64,000 nt of DNA from Pseudomonas urmiensis (lineage in GTDB: Bacteria > Pseudomonadota > Gammaproteobacteria > Pseudomonadales > Pseudomonadaceae): NCBI RefSeq assembly GCF_014268815.2, contig NZ_JABWRE020000001.1, forward strand, positions 3,849,001 through 3,913,000. The letters run 5' to 3'. A program made the position numbers and the translations under genes. Under the pieces are notes generated by a model. It ran no database searches. It was not told the DNA's origin and worked only from the letters and a program-made list of their open reading frames with translations. Every line of letters starts with the position of its first letter. Within the stretch, counting starts at the first letter, position 1. Positions 33,889 through 42,318 of this stretch are shown here, in pieces.

Positions 33889-34953
33889 ATGTTCCGACCC
33901 AAACTGTTGTTCACCAGCCTCGCCGCACTCGCCCTGGGTGCTTGCTCGCCGCAAGACCCACAAGCGGTGACCTCCGCCGCCATCGCCAAGCAGGTGATCC
34001 TGCCGACCTACAGCCGCTGGGTCGAAGCCGACCGCCAGTTGGCCGCCAGTGCCCTGGCCTACTGCGAAGGCAAAACCTCGCTGGACGCCGCCCGCGCCGA
34101 CTTCCTCAACGCGCAGAAAGCCTGGGCCGAGCTGCAACCGCTGCTGGTCGGCCCACTGGCCGAGGGCAATCGCCCCTGGCAGGTGCAGTTCTGGCCCGAC
34201 AAGAAAAACCTGGTCGGCCGTCAGGTCGAGCAGTTGGTCAACGCCGACAAGCCAATCGACGCCCAGAGCCTGGGCAAGGCCAGCGTAGTGGTACGCGGTC
34301 TGTCGGCCTACGAGTACATCCTCTTCGACAGCAAGCCAGACGTCGCCACGCCTGAGCAGAAGGCCCGGTACTGCCCGCTGCTGGTGGCCATTGGCGATCA
34401 CCAGAAGGCCCTGGCCGAAGAGATCCTCAAGGGCTGGAACAGCACCGACGGCATGCTCTCGCAGATGACCAAGTTCCCTAACCAGCGCTACGCTGACTCG
34501 CACGAAGCGATCGCCGATCTGCTGCGCGCCCAGGTCACCGCCCTGGATACCCTGAAGAAGAAGCTCGGCGCACCCATGGGCCGCCAGAGCAAGGGCATCG
34601 CCCAGCCGCTGCAAGCCGAAGCCTGGCGTAGCCACTCTTCGCTGAAAAGCCTGGAAGCCAGCCTCAAAGCCGCCCAAGCGGTATGGGTCGGGGTCGACAA
34701 TCAAGGCCTGCGCGGCCTGCTTGGCAAAGACCAGAGCGCCCTCGCGCAGAAGATCGACGACGCTTACGCAAGCTCGGTCAAACTGCTGGCCGACAACCAC
34801 AAGACCCTGGGCGAGCTGCTGGCCGACGATGCCGGCAAACAGACGCTCAACCAGATCTACGACAGCCTCAACGTGGTGCACCGCCTGCATGAAGGCGAGC
34901 TGGCCAAGGCGTTGAACATCCAGCTGGGCTTCAATGCCAACGACGGTGACTGA
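33889..34953 (+). CDS. Second imelysin-family lipoprotein
   Basis: A 354-residue lipoprotein with signal MFRPKLLFTSLAALALGAC (lipobox Cys 19) and a single-length imelysin helical domain. The GxHxxE signature of the first imelysin is replaced around SAYEYILFDSKP, so metal binding may differ. Other family blocks are NAQKAWAELQPLLVGPL and QFWPDKKNLVGRQVEQ. A strong AAGGAG lies 6 bases before the ATG. It sits between the di-haem protein and a propeller protein and is probably co-transcribed with both. It is likely a periplasmic partner in metal handling. Confidence 0.85.
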   Translation: MFRPKLLFTSLAALALGACSPQDPQAVTSAAIAKQVILPTYSRWVEADRQLAASALAYCEGKTSLDAARADFLNAQKAWAELQPLLVGPLAEGNRPWQVQFWPDKKNLVGRQVEQLVNADKPIDAQSLGKASVVVRGLSAYEYILFDSKPDVATPEQKARYCPLLVAIGDHQKALAEEILKGWNSTDGMLSQMTKFPNQRYADSHEAIADLLRAQVTALDTLKKKLGAPMGRQSKGIAQPLQAEAWRSHSSLKSLEASLKAAQAVWVGVDNQGLRGLLGKDQSALAQKIDDAYASSVKLLADNHKTLGELLADDAGKQTLNQIYDSLNVVHRLHEGELAKALNIQLGFNANDGD

Positions 34954-34955
34954 TC

Positions 34956-36053
34956 ATGCTGCGACGCCAGGCCCTCAAACTCGGTAGCCTCCTGCTCAGC
35001 GCCCTGACCCTGGGCGGTTGGAGCCTGTTGCGCAACAAAGGCAGCGAACCGCTGCTGCTGTCGGCGCGTGACGACGCCGACGGCAAGCACTACGCAGTGG
35101 GCTACCGGCTGGACGGCAGCCACGTGTTCGCCACCGAAGTGGGCCAGCGTTGCCACGCCATCATCAACCACCCCGAGCTACCGATCGCCCTGTTCGTCGC
35201 CCGCCGCCCAGGTACCGAAAGCTACCTGGTCGACCTGCGTGACGGGCGCCTGCTGCAAACCATCCGCTCGCAACCCAACCGCCACTTCTATGGCCACGCG
35301 GTGATCCATAACAGCGGCGAGTGGTTGTATACCACCGAGAACGACACCACCGACCCAGGACGTGGCGTGCTTGGCGTCTACCGCTTCGAAGGTGAACGGC
35401 TGGTGCATGCGGGCGAGATCCCCACTCACGGAATCGGTCCACATGAGCTGGCCTGGCTACCCGACGGCGAAACCCTGGTGGTGGCCAATGGCGGTATCCG
35501 CACCGAGGCCGAAAGCCGGGTAGAAATGAACCTCAATGCGATGGAGCCGAGCCTGGTCCTGATGCAGCGCGACGGCACCCTGCTGAGCAAGGAAACCCTT
35601 ACCCAGCAGATGAACAGCGTGCGTCACCTGGCCATTGCCGACGATGGCACGGTGGTCGCCTGCCAGCAGTTCATGGGCGATGCCGATGAAACTGCCGAAC
35701 TGCTTGCGATCAAGCGCCCGGGCGAGCCGTTCAGGGCATTCCCGGTGCCCGAGCGGCAGTTGCAGGCCATGGCCCAGTACACCGCCAGCGTGGCCATCCA
35801 CAATGATTTACGCCTGGTGGCGCTGACTGCGCCGCGTGCCAACCGCTTGTTTATCTGGGATCTGGACAGTGCCCAGGTCAGGCTTGATGCACCGATGCCC
35901 GATTGCGCTGGGGTGGGGGCGGTAAAAGATGGTTTTGTCGTCACCTCCGGGCAGGGGCGCTGCCGCTTCTATGACTGTCGCAAGCAAGACTTGATCGGCC
36001 AGCCGATGGAACTGCCTTCGGGGTTCTGGGATAACCACCTGCATCTGGCTTGA
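34956..36053 (+). CDS. DUF1513 Tat-exported beta-propeller protein
   Basis: A 365-residue protein with a twin-arginine-type signal (MLRRQALKLGSLLLSAL) and repeating beta-propeller blades (HAIINHPELPIALFVARRPG, HAVIHNSGEWLYTTENDT, IGPHELAWLPDGETLVVANG). DUF1513 proteins are found beside imelysin and di-haem genes; the function is unknown but may be a scaffold or metal-binding surface. Tat export would imply folding or cofactor loading in the cytoplasm. The ATG comes 2 bases after the imelysin stop. The cluster ends in a REP pair. Confidence 0.85.
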   Translation: MLRRQALKLGSLLLSALTLGGWSLLRNKGSEPLLLSARDDADGKHYAVGYRLDGSHVFATEVGQRCHAIINHPELPIALFVARRPGTESYLVDLRDGRLLQTIRSQPNRHFYGHAVIHNSGEWLYTTENDTTDPGRGVLGVYRFEGERLVHAGEIPTHGIGPHELAWLPDGETLVVANGGIRTEAESRVEMNLNAMEPSLVLMQRDGTLLSKETLTQQMNSVRHLAIADDGTVVACQQFMGDADETAELLAIKRPGEPFRAFPVPERQLQAMAQYTASVAIHNDLRLVALTAPRANRLFIWDLDSAQVRLDAPMPDCAGVGAVKDGFVVTSGQGRCRFYDCRKQDLIGQPMELPSGFWDNHLHLA

Positions 36054-36060
36054 CCGCACT

Positions 36061-36150
36061 GGCCTCATCGCGGGGCAAGCCCGCTCCCACGCAGACGGAC
36101 TCCAACCAGTCGCCATTGGCGTGGGAGCGGGCTTGCCCCGCGATGAGGCC
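36061..36150. repeat. Perfect inverted REP pair
   Basis: Arms of 32 bases (36061-36092 and 36119-36150; ggcctcatcgcggggcaagc at the left) are exact reverse complements around a 26-base spacer, directly after the DUF1513 gene. Confidence 0.95.
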
Positions 36151-36272
36151 AGTCGGCCCCTGCTCTCCACGTTTTCCTGAAAACAGGCAATACTCTTCCC
36201 ATCCGCACGTGGGCAGGATCGCCCGTGGTCGTGCCATACCTATAACAACCACGCATCCAAGGAACCGGACTT

Positions 36273-37427
36273 ATGCTGCGCCGCCGCATGCTGATCATGT
36301 TGGCCGTCGTGCTGCTGATTGTATTGATCCTGGGGGGCATCAAGGCCTTCTCGATCTACAACCAGATCCAGGTATTCACCGCGCCCAAGCCACCGATCAG
36401 CGTGGCCGCCGCGACCGCCGAGCAGCGCCCGTGGCAACAGCGACTGCCCGCTGTCGGCAGTCTCAAGGCCTTGCAGGGCGTCGACCTGAGCCTGGAAGTG
36501 GCCGGCACGGTCAAGTCGCTGCACTTCGACTCCGGCCAACAGGTCAAGGCCGGACAATTGCTGCTGCAACTGGACAGCGACGCCGAAACCGCACTGCTGG
36601 GCACCGCCCAGGCTGACCTGGGGCTGGCCAAGGTGGACTTCGGCCGCGGCAGCCAACTGGTCGGCGACCAAGCCATCTCCCGCGGTGAGTTCGACCGTTT
36701 GACTGCGCAATATCGGCGCAACCAGGCCGTGGTCGACCAGCTCAAGGCATCGCTGGCGAAAAAGAGCATCAAGGCGCCGTTCAGCGGCACCATCGGCATT
36801 CGCCAGGTGGATGTCGGCGACTTCCTCGCCAGCGGCACGGTGATCGCCACCCTGCAAGATGTGTCCAGCCTCTACGTCGATTTCAACGTGCCCGAACAAG
36901 CCCTGCCGCAGCTGAGCCTCGGCCAACAGGTACTGGTACAGGTGGGCGCCTACCCCGAACAGACCTTCCCAGCCAGCCTCAGCGCGATCAACCCCAAGGT
37001 CGAGGAAAGCACGCGCAACCTGCTGGTGCGCGCCACCCTGGCCAACCCCGAGCGCAAGCTGCTGCCGGGGATGTTCGCCAATCTGCTGATCCTGCTGCCT
37101 GATCCACGCCCGCAAGTGGTGGTGCCGGAAAGCGCGATTACCTACACGCTGTATGGCAATTCGGTGTACGTCGTCAGCGCCAAAAAGGACAAGGGCGGCC
37201 AGCCCGAAACCAACGCAGAAGGCCAACCCGTGCTGATCGCCGAGCAGCGCACGGTACAAACCGGCGAACGCCGCGACGGCGTGGTGGTGATCAGCGAAGG
37301 GCTCAAGGCGGGCGATCAGGTGGTCAGCGCCGGGCAATTGAAGCTGACCTCGGGCGCGCCGATCCGGATTGCCCCCGACCACGCCCTGCAGCGGCAAAAC
37401 GCACCCAACGCGCAGCGCGCGGACTGA
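36273..37427 (+). CDS. RND efflux periplasmic adaptor (MexV-like)
   Basis: A 384-residue membrane fusion protein linking the inner membrane pump to an outer membrane channel. An N-terminal membrane anchor (LIMLAVVLLIVLILGGIKAF) is followed by the lipoyl/hairpin domain (GTVKSLHFDSGQQVKAGQLL ... IKAPFSGTIGIRQVDVGDFL) and beta-barrel and proximal domains. Context and length match MexV of MexVW. It is followed after 10 bases by its transporter. No outer membrane channel gene is present, so the pump probably shares one of the OprM/TtgC type. Nothing here fixes the substrate range. Confidence 0.88.
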   Translation: MLRRRMLIMLAVVLLIVLILGGIKAFSIYNQIQVFTAPKPPISVAAATAEQRPWQQRLPAVGSLKALQGVDLSLEVAGTVKSLHFDSGQQVKAGQLLLQLDSDAETALLGTAQADLGLAKVDFGRGSQLVGDQAISRGEFDRLTAQYRRNQAVVDQLKASLAKKSIKAPFSGTIGIRQVDVGDFLASGTVIATLQDVSSLYVDFNVPEQALPQLSLGQQVLVQVGAYPEQTFPASLSAINPKVEESTRNLLVRATLANPERKLLPGMFANLLILLPDPRPQVVVPESAITYTLYGNSVYVVSAKKDKGGQPETNAEGQPVLIAEQRTVQTGERRDGVVVISEGLKAGDQVVSAGQLKLTSGAPIRIAPDHALQRQNAPNAQRAD

Positions 37428-37437
37428 GGAGGCTGGC

Positions 37438-40400
37438 ATGGCGTTCACCGACCCGTTCATCCGCCGCCCGGTGTTGGCCAGCGTGGTCAGCCTGCTGATC
37501 CTGCTGCTGGGTTTCCAGGCCTGGAGCAAGCTGCAGATCCGCCAATACCCACAGATGGAAAACGCCCTGATCACGGTGACCACCGCCTACCCCGGAGCCA
37601 ACGCCGAAACCATCCAGGGCTACATCACCCAGCCGCTGCAGCAGAGCCTGGCCAGCGCCGAAGGCATCGACTACATGACCTCGGTGAGCCGCCAGAACTT
37701 CTCGATCATCTCCATCTACGCGCGTATCGGCGCCAACAGCGACCGGCTGTTCACCGAGCTGTTGGCCAAGGCCAACGAAGTGCGCAACAAGCTGCCGCAA
37801 GAATCCGAAGACCCGGTGCTGAGCAAAGAAGCCGCCGACGCTTCGGCGCTGATGTACATCAGCTTCTACAGCGAGCAGATGAGCAACCCGCAGATCACCG
37901 ATTATCTGTCGCGGGTGATCCAGCCCAAGCTGGCCACTCTGCCAGGCATGGCTGAAGCCGAGATCCTCGGCAACCAGGTGTTCGCCATGCGCATCTGGAT
38001 CGACCCGGTCAAGCTGGCAGGCTTCGGCCTTTCGGCCAACGATGTCACCGCAGCGGTGCGCCGCTACAACTTCCTTTCCGCTGCCGGCGAGGTCAAAGGC
38101 GAGTACGTGGTGACCAGCATCAACGCCACCACCGAACTGAAATCGCCGGAAGCCTTCGCCGCCCTGCCGCTCAAGACCGAGGGCGATACCCGGGTGCTGC
38201 TGGGCGACGTCGCGCGCGTCGAAATGGGCGCGGAGAACTACGACACGGTCAGCTCGTTCGACGGCACGCCATCGGTGTACATCGGCATCAAGGCGACGCC
38301 TGCGGCCAACCCGCTGGAGGTGATCAAGGAAGTGCGGCGGATCATGCCAGAGCTGGAGAGCCAGTTGCCGGCAAGCCTGAAGGTGTCCATCGCCTACGAC
38401 GCCACGCTGTTCATCCAGGCCTCGATCGATGAGGTGATCAAGACCCTCGGCGAGGCGGTGTTGATCGTCATCGTCGTGGTGTTCCTGTTCCTCGGCGCGC
38501 TGCGTTCGGTGTTGATCCCGGTCATCACCATCCCGCTGTCGATGATCGGCGTGTTGTTTTTCATGCAGATGATGGGCTATTCGCTGAATTTGCTCACGCT
38601 GCTGGCGATGGTGCTGGCCATCGGCCTGGTGGTGGACGATGCCATCGTCGTGGTGGAAAACATCCACCGCCATATCGAAGAGGGCAAGTCACCCTTCGAT
38701 GCAGCCCTGGAGGGCGCCCGCGAAATCGCCATGCCGGTGGTGTCGATGACCATCACCCTGGCCGCCGTGTATGCGCCGATCGGCTTTCTGCAAGGCCTGA
38801 CCGGCGCCCTGTTCAAGGAATTCGCCCTGACCCTGGCGGGTGCGGTGATCATCTCCGGCGTTGTCGCCCTGACCCTGTCGCCGATGATGTGCGCACTGTT
38901 GCTGCGTCACGAGCAGAACCCCAGCGGCCTGGCCCATCGCCTGGATGTGCTGTTCGAAGGGCTCAAGGTTCGCTACCAGCGTCTGCTGCACGCCACCCTC
39001 AACAGCCGGCCAGTGGTGCTGGTGTTCGCCGTGATCATCCTGTGCTTGATCCCGGTCCTGCTGAAATTCACCCAGAGTGAACTGGCGCCCAACGAAGACC
39101 AGGGGGTTATCTTCATGATGAGCAGCTCGCCGCAGCCGGCCAACCTGGATTACCTGAACGCCTACACCGACGAATTCACCACGATCTTCAAGAGCTTCCC
39201 CGAGTATTACTCCTCGTTCCAGATCAACGGTTTCAATGGGGTACAGAGCGGCATCGGCGGCTTTTTGCTCAAGCCGTGGAATGAGCGCGAACGCAGCCAG
39301 ATGGAGTTGCTGCCGCTGGTCCAAGCCAAGCTCGAAGAGATCGGCGGCCTGCAGATCTTTGGCTTCAACCTGCCCTCGCTGCCGGGCACCGGCGAGGGTC
39401 TGCCGTTCCAGTTCGTGATCAACAGCGCTGGCGATTACCCCGCCCTGTTGGACGTCGCCCAGCGGGTCAAGGAACGTGCCCAGGCCTCAGGCAAGTTCGC
39501 CTTCCTCGACATCGACCTGGCGTTCGACAAGCCTGAAGTGGTGGTCGACATTGATCGGGCCAAAGCGGCGCAGATGGGCGTGTCGATGGACGTGCTCGGC
39601 GGTACCCTGGCGACTTTGCTGGGCGAAGCCGAGATCAACCGCTTTACCCTGGAAGGGCGCAGCTACAAGGTCATCGCCCAGGTCGAGCGGCCGTACCGCG
39701 ACAACCCAGGCTGGCTGAACAACTACTACGTGAAGAACGACCAGGGCCAACTACTGCCGCTGTCGACCCTGATCACCCTCAGCGACCGCGCCCGCCCGCG
39801 CCAGCTCAACCAGTTCCAGCAGCTGAACTCGGCGATGATCCAGGGCGTGCCGATGGTCAGCATGGGAGAGGCACTGGCAACCGTGCAGCAGATCGCCCGT
39901 GAAGAGGCGCCGGAAGGCTTTTCTTTCGACTATGCCGGAGTCGCGCGGCAGTTTGTCCAGGAAGGCAGCGCGCTGTGGGTGACCTTTGGCCTGGCGCTGG
40001 CGATCATTTTCCTGGTACTGGCGGCGCAGTTCGAGAGTTTCCGCGATCCGCTGGTGATTCTGGTGACCGTGCCGCTGTCGATTTGCGGGGCGTTGCTGCC
40101 GTTGTTTCTGGGGGTGTCGAGCATGAACATCTACACCCAGGTGGGTTTGGTGACACTCATCGGGTTGATCACCAAGCACGGCATTCTGATCGTCGAATTC
40201 GCCAATCAGTTGCGTGAAGAAAAGGGCCTGGGCAGGCGCGAGGCGATTGAAGACGCGGCAGCGATTCGCTTGCGCCCGGTGCTGATGACCACCGCCGCGA
40301 TGGTGTTCGGCATGGTGCCGTTGATCCTGGCGACAGGCGCCGGGGCGGTGAGCCGCTTCGATATCGGCATGGTGATCGCCACCGGGATGTCGATCGGGAC

Positions 40401-40491
40401 ACTGTTTACCCTGTTCGTGCTGCCCTGCATCTATACCTTGCTGGCGCACAAGACGATTGCAGGGGAACAGCAGACGGTGATCGAGAGGTAG
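37438..40491 (+). CDS. RND multidrug efflux transporter (MexW-like)
   Basis: A 1017-residue inner membrane proton-driven efflux pump with 12 helices and two large periplasmic loops. The HAE1 start FTDPFIRRPVLASVVSLLI is present. The proton-relay helix 4 contains the paired Asp as GLVVDDAIVVVENIHRH, and the second half repeats the layout (GLITKHGILIVEFANQLREE). The size matches MexW, making the upstream adaptor plus this protein a MexVW-type pump. GAGGAGG-like sequence precedes the ATG. Multidrug specificity is family-based inference. Confidence 0.92.
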   Translation: MAFTDPFIRRPVLASVVSLLILLLGFQAWSKLQIRQYPQMENALITVTTAYPGANAETIQGYITQPLQQSLASAEGIDYMTSVSRQNFSIISIYARIGANSDRLFTELLAKANEVRNKLPQESEDPVLSKEAADASALMYISFYSEQMSNPQITDYLSRVIQPKLATLPGMAEAEILGNQVFAMRIWIDPVKLAGFGLSANDVTAAVRRYNFLSAAGEVKGEYVVTSINATTELKSPEAFAALPLKTEGDTRVLLGDVARVEMGAENYDTVSSFDGTPSVYIGIKATPAANPLEVIKEVRRIMPELESQLPASLKVSIAYDATLFIQASIDEVIKTLGEAVLIVIVVVFLFLGALRSVLIPVITIPLSMIGVLFFMQMMGYSLNLLTLLAMVLAIGLVVDDAIVVVENIHRHIEEGKSPFDAALEGAREIAMPVVSMTITLAAVYAPIGFLQGLTGALFKEFALTLAGAVIISGVVALTLSPMMCALLLRHEQNPSGLAHRLDVLFEGLKVRYQRLLHATLNSRPVVLVFAVIILCLIPVLLKFTQSELAPNEDQGVIFMMSSSPQPANLDYLNAYTDEFTTIFKSFPEYYSSFQINGFNGVQSGIGGFLLKPWNERERSQMELLPLVQAKLEEIGGLQIFGFNLPSLPGTGEGLPFQFVINSAGDYPALLDVAQRVKERAQASGKFAFLDIDLAFDKPEVVVDIDRAKAAQMGVSMDVLGGTLATLLGEAEINRFTLEGRSYKVIAQVERPYRDNPGWLNNYYVKNDQGQLLPLSTLITLSDRARPRQLNQFQQLNSAMIQGVPMVSMGEALATVQQIAREEAPEGFSFDYAGVARQFVQEGSALWVTFGLALAIIFLVLAAQFESFRDPLVILVTVPLSICGALLPLFLGVSSMNIYTQVGLVTLIGLITKHGILIVEFANQLREEKGLGRREAIEDAAAIRLRPVLMTTAAMVFGMVPLILATGAGAVSRFDIGMVIATGMSIGTLFTLFVLPCIYTLLAHKTIAGEQQTVIER

Positions 40492-40500
40492 TCGTGGGAA

Positions 40501-40560
40501 CTGGCGAAGCCCTCGCTAGCGGATTGGGCCTGCTATGCAGCCCGTCGCAGGCTTCGCCAG
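40501..40560. terminator. Hairpin between the RND pump and the small exported gene
   Basis: Exact 11-base arms CTGGCGAAGCC and GGCTTCGCCAG enclose a 38-base loop. It is a REP-like variant in the gap between convergent genes and is a probable transcript end. Confidence 0.65.
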
Positions 40561-40591
40561 CTATTACAGGGAATGAATGACTCGGATATTG

Positions 40592-40819
40592 TCAGCCGAA
40601 CGGCCGCAACCCTTGACGCAAGCCGAACAGGAACAACAGCAGATCATTGTCTGGCTGCGCCACGGCTTGCTGTTTTGCCACACGCGGCAGAGCGCACTGC
40701 CCTGCCTGATCAGCTTTGCTGAATACTGTTGGGCCCGGTTCGTCCCAGGCAGCAGCAGCCGCCGTCGTCACCACCAATGCACCCACCAGAAACAAAGCTC
40801 GAGCTATTTCTAGTTTCAT
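40592..40819 (-). CDS. Small exported protein, third gene of the warA-inaA operon
   Basis: A 75-residue protein with a signal peptide (ARALFLVGALVVTTAAAAAW) and a short C-terminal tail QPDNDLLLFLFGLRQGLRPFG. Its ATG overlaps the inaA stop (ATGA), so it is translated with inaA. From memory, the P. putida counterpart is the third gene of an operon beside colRS that ColR controls. No catalytic motif is visible; it may be a periplasmic or secreted peptide. I do not know a function. Confidence 0.75.
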   Translation of the reverse strand: MKLEIARALFLVGALVVTTAAAAAWDEPGPTVFSKADQAGQCALPRVAKQQAVAQPDNDLLLFLFGLRQGLRPFG

Positions 40820-41517
40820 TGCTCTAACCCTTTGACAGCGCTGCCAAACGCCATCTGGTAAAAATAGAGCAGTGTTTGCCACTCTGCCTCGTTGAGTGAC
40901 GAATGGCGGCGTAGCTGACCCAAGTCGTTCAGCGCTGCACGCTGGCGACTGATGCGCCGCCGGCACTTCTCCAAATCGAGCAACGCGACTTCAGCGCGGG
41001 CTTGCTCGCCCTCGCCACTGATCTTGATGAATACATGCTTGCCGTAAAGGCAGCCATGCTGCCAATGACCCAGGTGCATGCGCGCCAGATTGTCGGCCAA
41101 ATCCTTGAGCATGCGTTCGTGCAGCACCTGCGGATAGCGCTCCCGCGCACCTTCGGCATGCCAGGTATCCAGATCGACGAAGCCATCCAGCGCTTCGCTG
41201 ACCAACAGCGCGCGCCACTGGTGATCGCCATCGCGTTGAGCACCGCAGTAGACGATGCGCGGCACGCGCACACCCAGTTGTTCGAAGCTGTGCAAGGCGT
41301 CCTGCTCGCGCAGCACCGTTGGCCGGCCAAACGGATGCAGCAGGCTGCGATAGAGATGCCCGACCTGACGCTTGGCATACAGCAGCTGCCCGCTCGCGTC
41401 GTTCAGCCGCTGCACGCCGCTTTCGCCGCCGCGCCGCTGATTGGGTTCCTCGACCCACTCACCCTGCTGTTGCCAGTAGTAATCGAACTGCGAACCGCGA
41501 CTCTGGGCTACTGCCAT
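40816..41517 (-). CDS. inaA: InaA-type lipopolysaccharide kinase-like protein
   Basis: A 233-residue member of the InaA/WaaP/Kdo-kinase group of small-molecule kinases. Visible elements include the beta-strand Lys region (LLYAKRQVGHLYRSLLHPFG), the acidic helix (ALHSFEQLGVRVP), and the catalytic-loop style segments HLGHWQHGCLYGKHVFIK and ALLDLEKCRRR. It probably phosphorylates a core lipopolysaccharide sugar or an analogous envelope target. It lies 6 bases after warA, with AAGGGG overlapping the warA end as its ribosome site. Confidence 0.85.
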   Translation of the reverse strand: MAVAQSRGSQFDYYWQQQGEWVEEPNQRRGGESGVQRLNDASGQLLYAKRQVGHLYRSLLHPFGRPTVLREQDALHSFEQLGVRVPRIVYCGAQRDGDHQWRALLVSEALDGFVDLDTWHAEGARERYPQVLHERMLKDLADNLARMHLGHWQHGCLYGKHVFIKISGEGEQARAEVALLDLEKCRRRISRQRAALNDLGQLRRHSSLNEAEWQTLLYFYQMAFGSAVKGLEQ

Positions 41518-41523
41518 GAATGC

Positions 41524-42204
41524 CTACCCCTTGCGTAATACGTAAACTCGCCACATGGCGTAGAACGGCAGGAAGTCCAGACGTTCCTGAATGCGAAAGC
41601 CGGCAGCCAAAAATTCTTGCTCGACTGTGTCAGCGGGTAACACGAAGCGGTTTTGGTAACTGCCCTGCTCCGCTTTGGCGCTACGACGCTGCTCAAGCTT
41701 TTTGCGCCGCCAGGCTTTGAAATTGCCATCAACCCACAGCGACAGGATTACGCTGTCGCGGCTAACCCGATGAAACTCCGAGAGAATGGTCTGGCGATGG
41801 GCCGCTTCGCCGATGTGGTGGAACAGGCGCATGCAGAAGATGCTGTCCACGGCGTTGTCCGGCAGATCGATGGCAAAGGCTGAAGTCTGCAAGGGCCGTA
41901 CCCGCGCCACCACTTCTGGCGGTTGCGCGGCACAGGCTGTCTCGATCATCGCTTCGGAGTTGTCGGCGCCAATGATTACCCGATTGGTCTTTTCCGCCAG
42001 CAGCGGCCAGAAGCGGCCAGCGCCGCAGGGCAGGTCGAGCACCAGGCCAGGGTCACCCGCCAGCGCCAGGGCGCGCCGTGCCAGTTGCTCATCACGCTGG
42101 TGCGACAGGCGACGAGCCAAGCCATCTTGGTGCTTGAGGAAGTAGTCACGCGCGTGTTGCTGGTCGTACTTCTCGGAAAATTCGAGTTTGATGGGGCTAC
42201 GCAT
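41524..42204 (-). CDS. warA: SAM-dependent methyltransferase WarA
   Basis: A 226-residue class I methyltransferase with the SAM-binding glycine motif VLDLPCGAGRFWPLLAE, the acidic residue at NRVIIGADNSEAMI, and the post-motif FAIDLPDNAVDSIFCMRLFH. In P. aeruginosa the methyltransferase beside inaA and colRS is named WarA and affects lipopolysaccharide O-antigen length. This gene occupies the same place, so I use that name. It leads the operon, and a ColR-box-like site lies 67 bases upstream. A GGAG site precedes the ATG. Confidence 0.85.
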   Translation of the reverse strand: MRSPIKLEFSEKYDQQHARDYFLKHQDGLARRLSHQRDEQLARRALALAGDPGLVLDLPCGAGRFWPLLAEKTNRVIIGADNSEAMIETACAAQPPEVVARVRPLQTSAFAIDLPDNAVDSIFCMRLFHHIGEAAHRQTILSEFHRVSRDSVILSLWVDGNFKAWRRKKLEQRRSAKAEQGSYQNRFVLPADTVEQEFLAAGFRIQERLDFLPFYAMWRVYVLRKG

Positions 42205-42270
42205 TGGGCATCTCCAGACTCCAGTGCGCTCACCTTAGGTAAGCGCACGTTGGAATCAGGTCATGCCAAT

Positions 42271-42286
42271 GTGAAAAATCTGTCGG
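42271..42286 (-). promoter_or_regulatory. ColR binding site upstream of warA-inaA
   Basis: On the minus strand it reads CCGACAGATTTTTCAC. As I remember the ColR consensus, (T/C)(T/C)NA(C/G)NN(T/C)TTTTTCAC, every fixed position matches except one (A for T/C just before TTTTTCAC). It lies 67 bases before the warA ATG, next to colRS itself. Confidence 0.7.
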
Positions 42287-42318
42287 ACTTTTCCACAAGT
42301 TTTGCAAGAAGTTACTAA

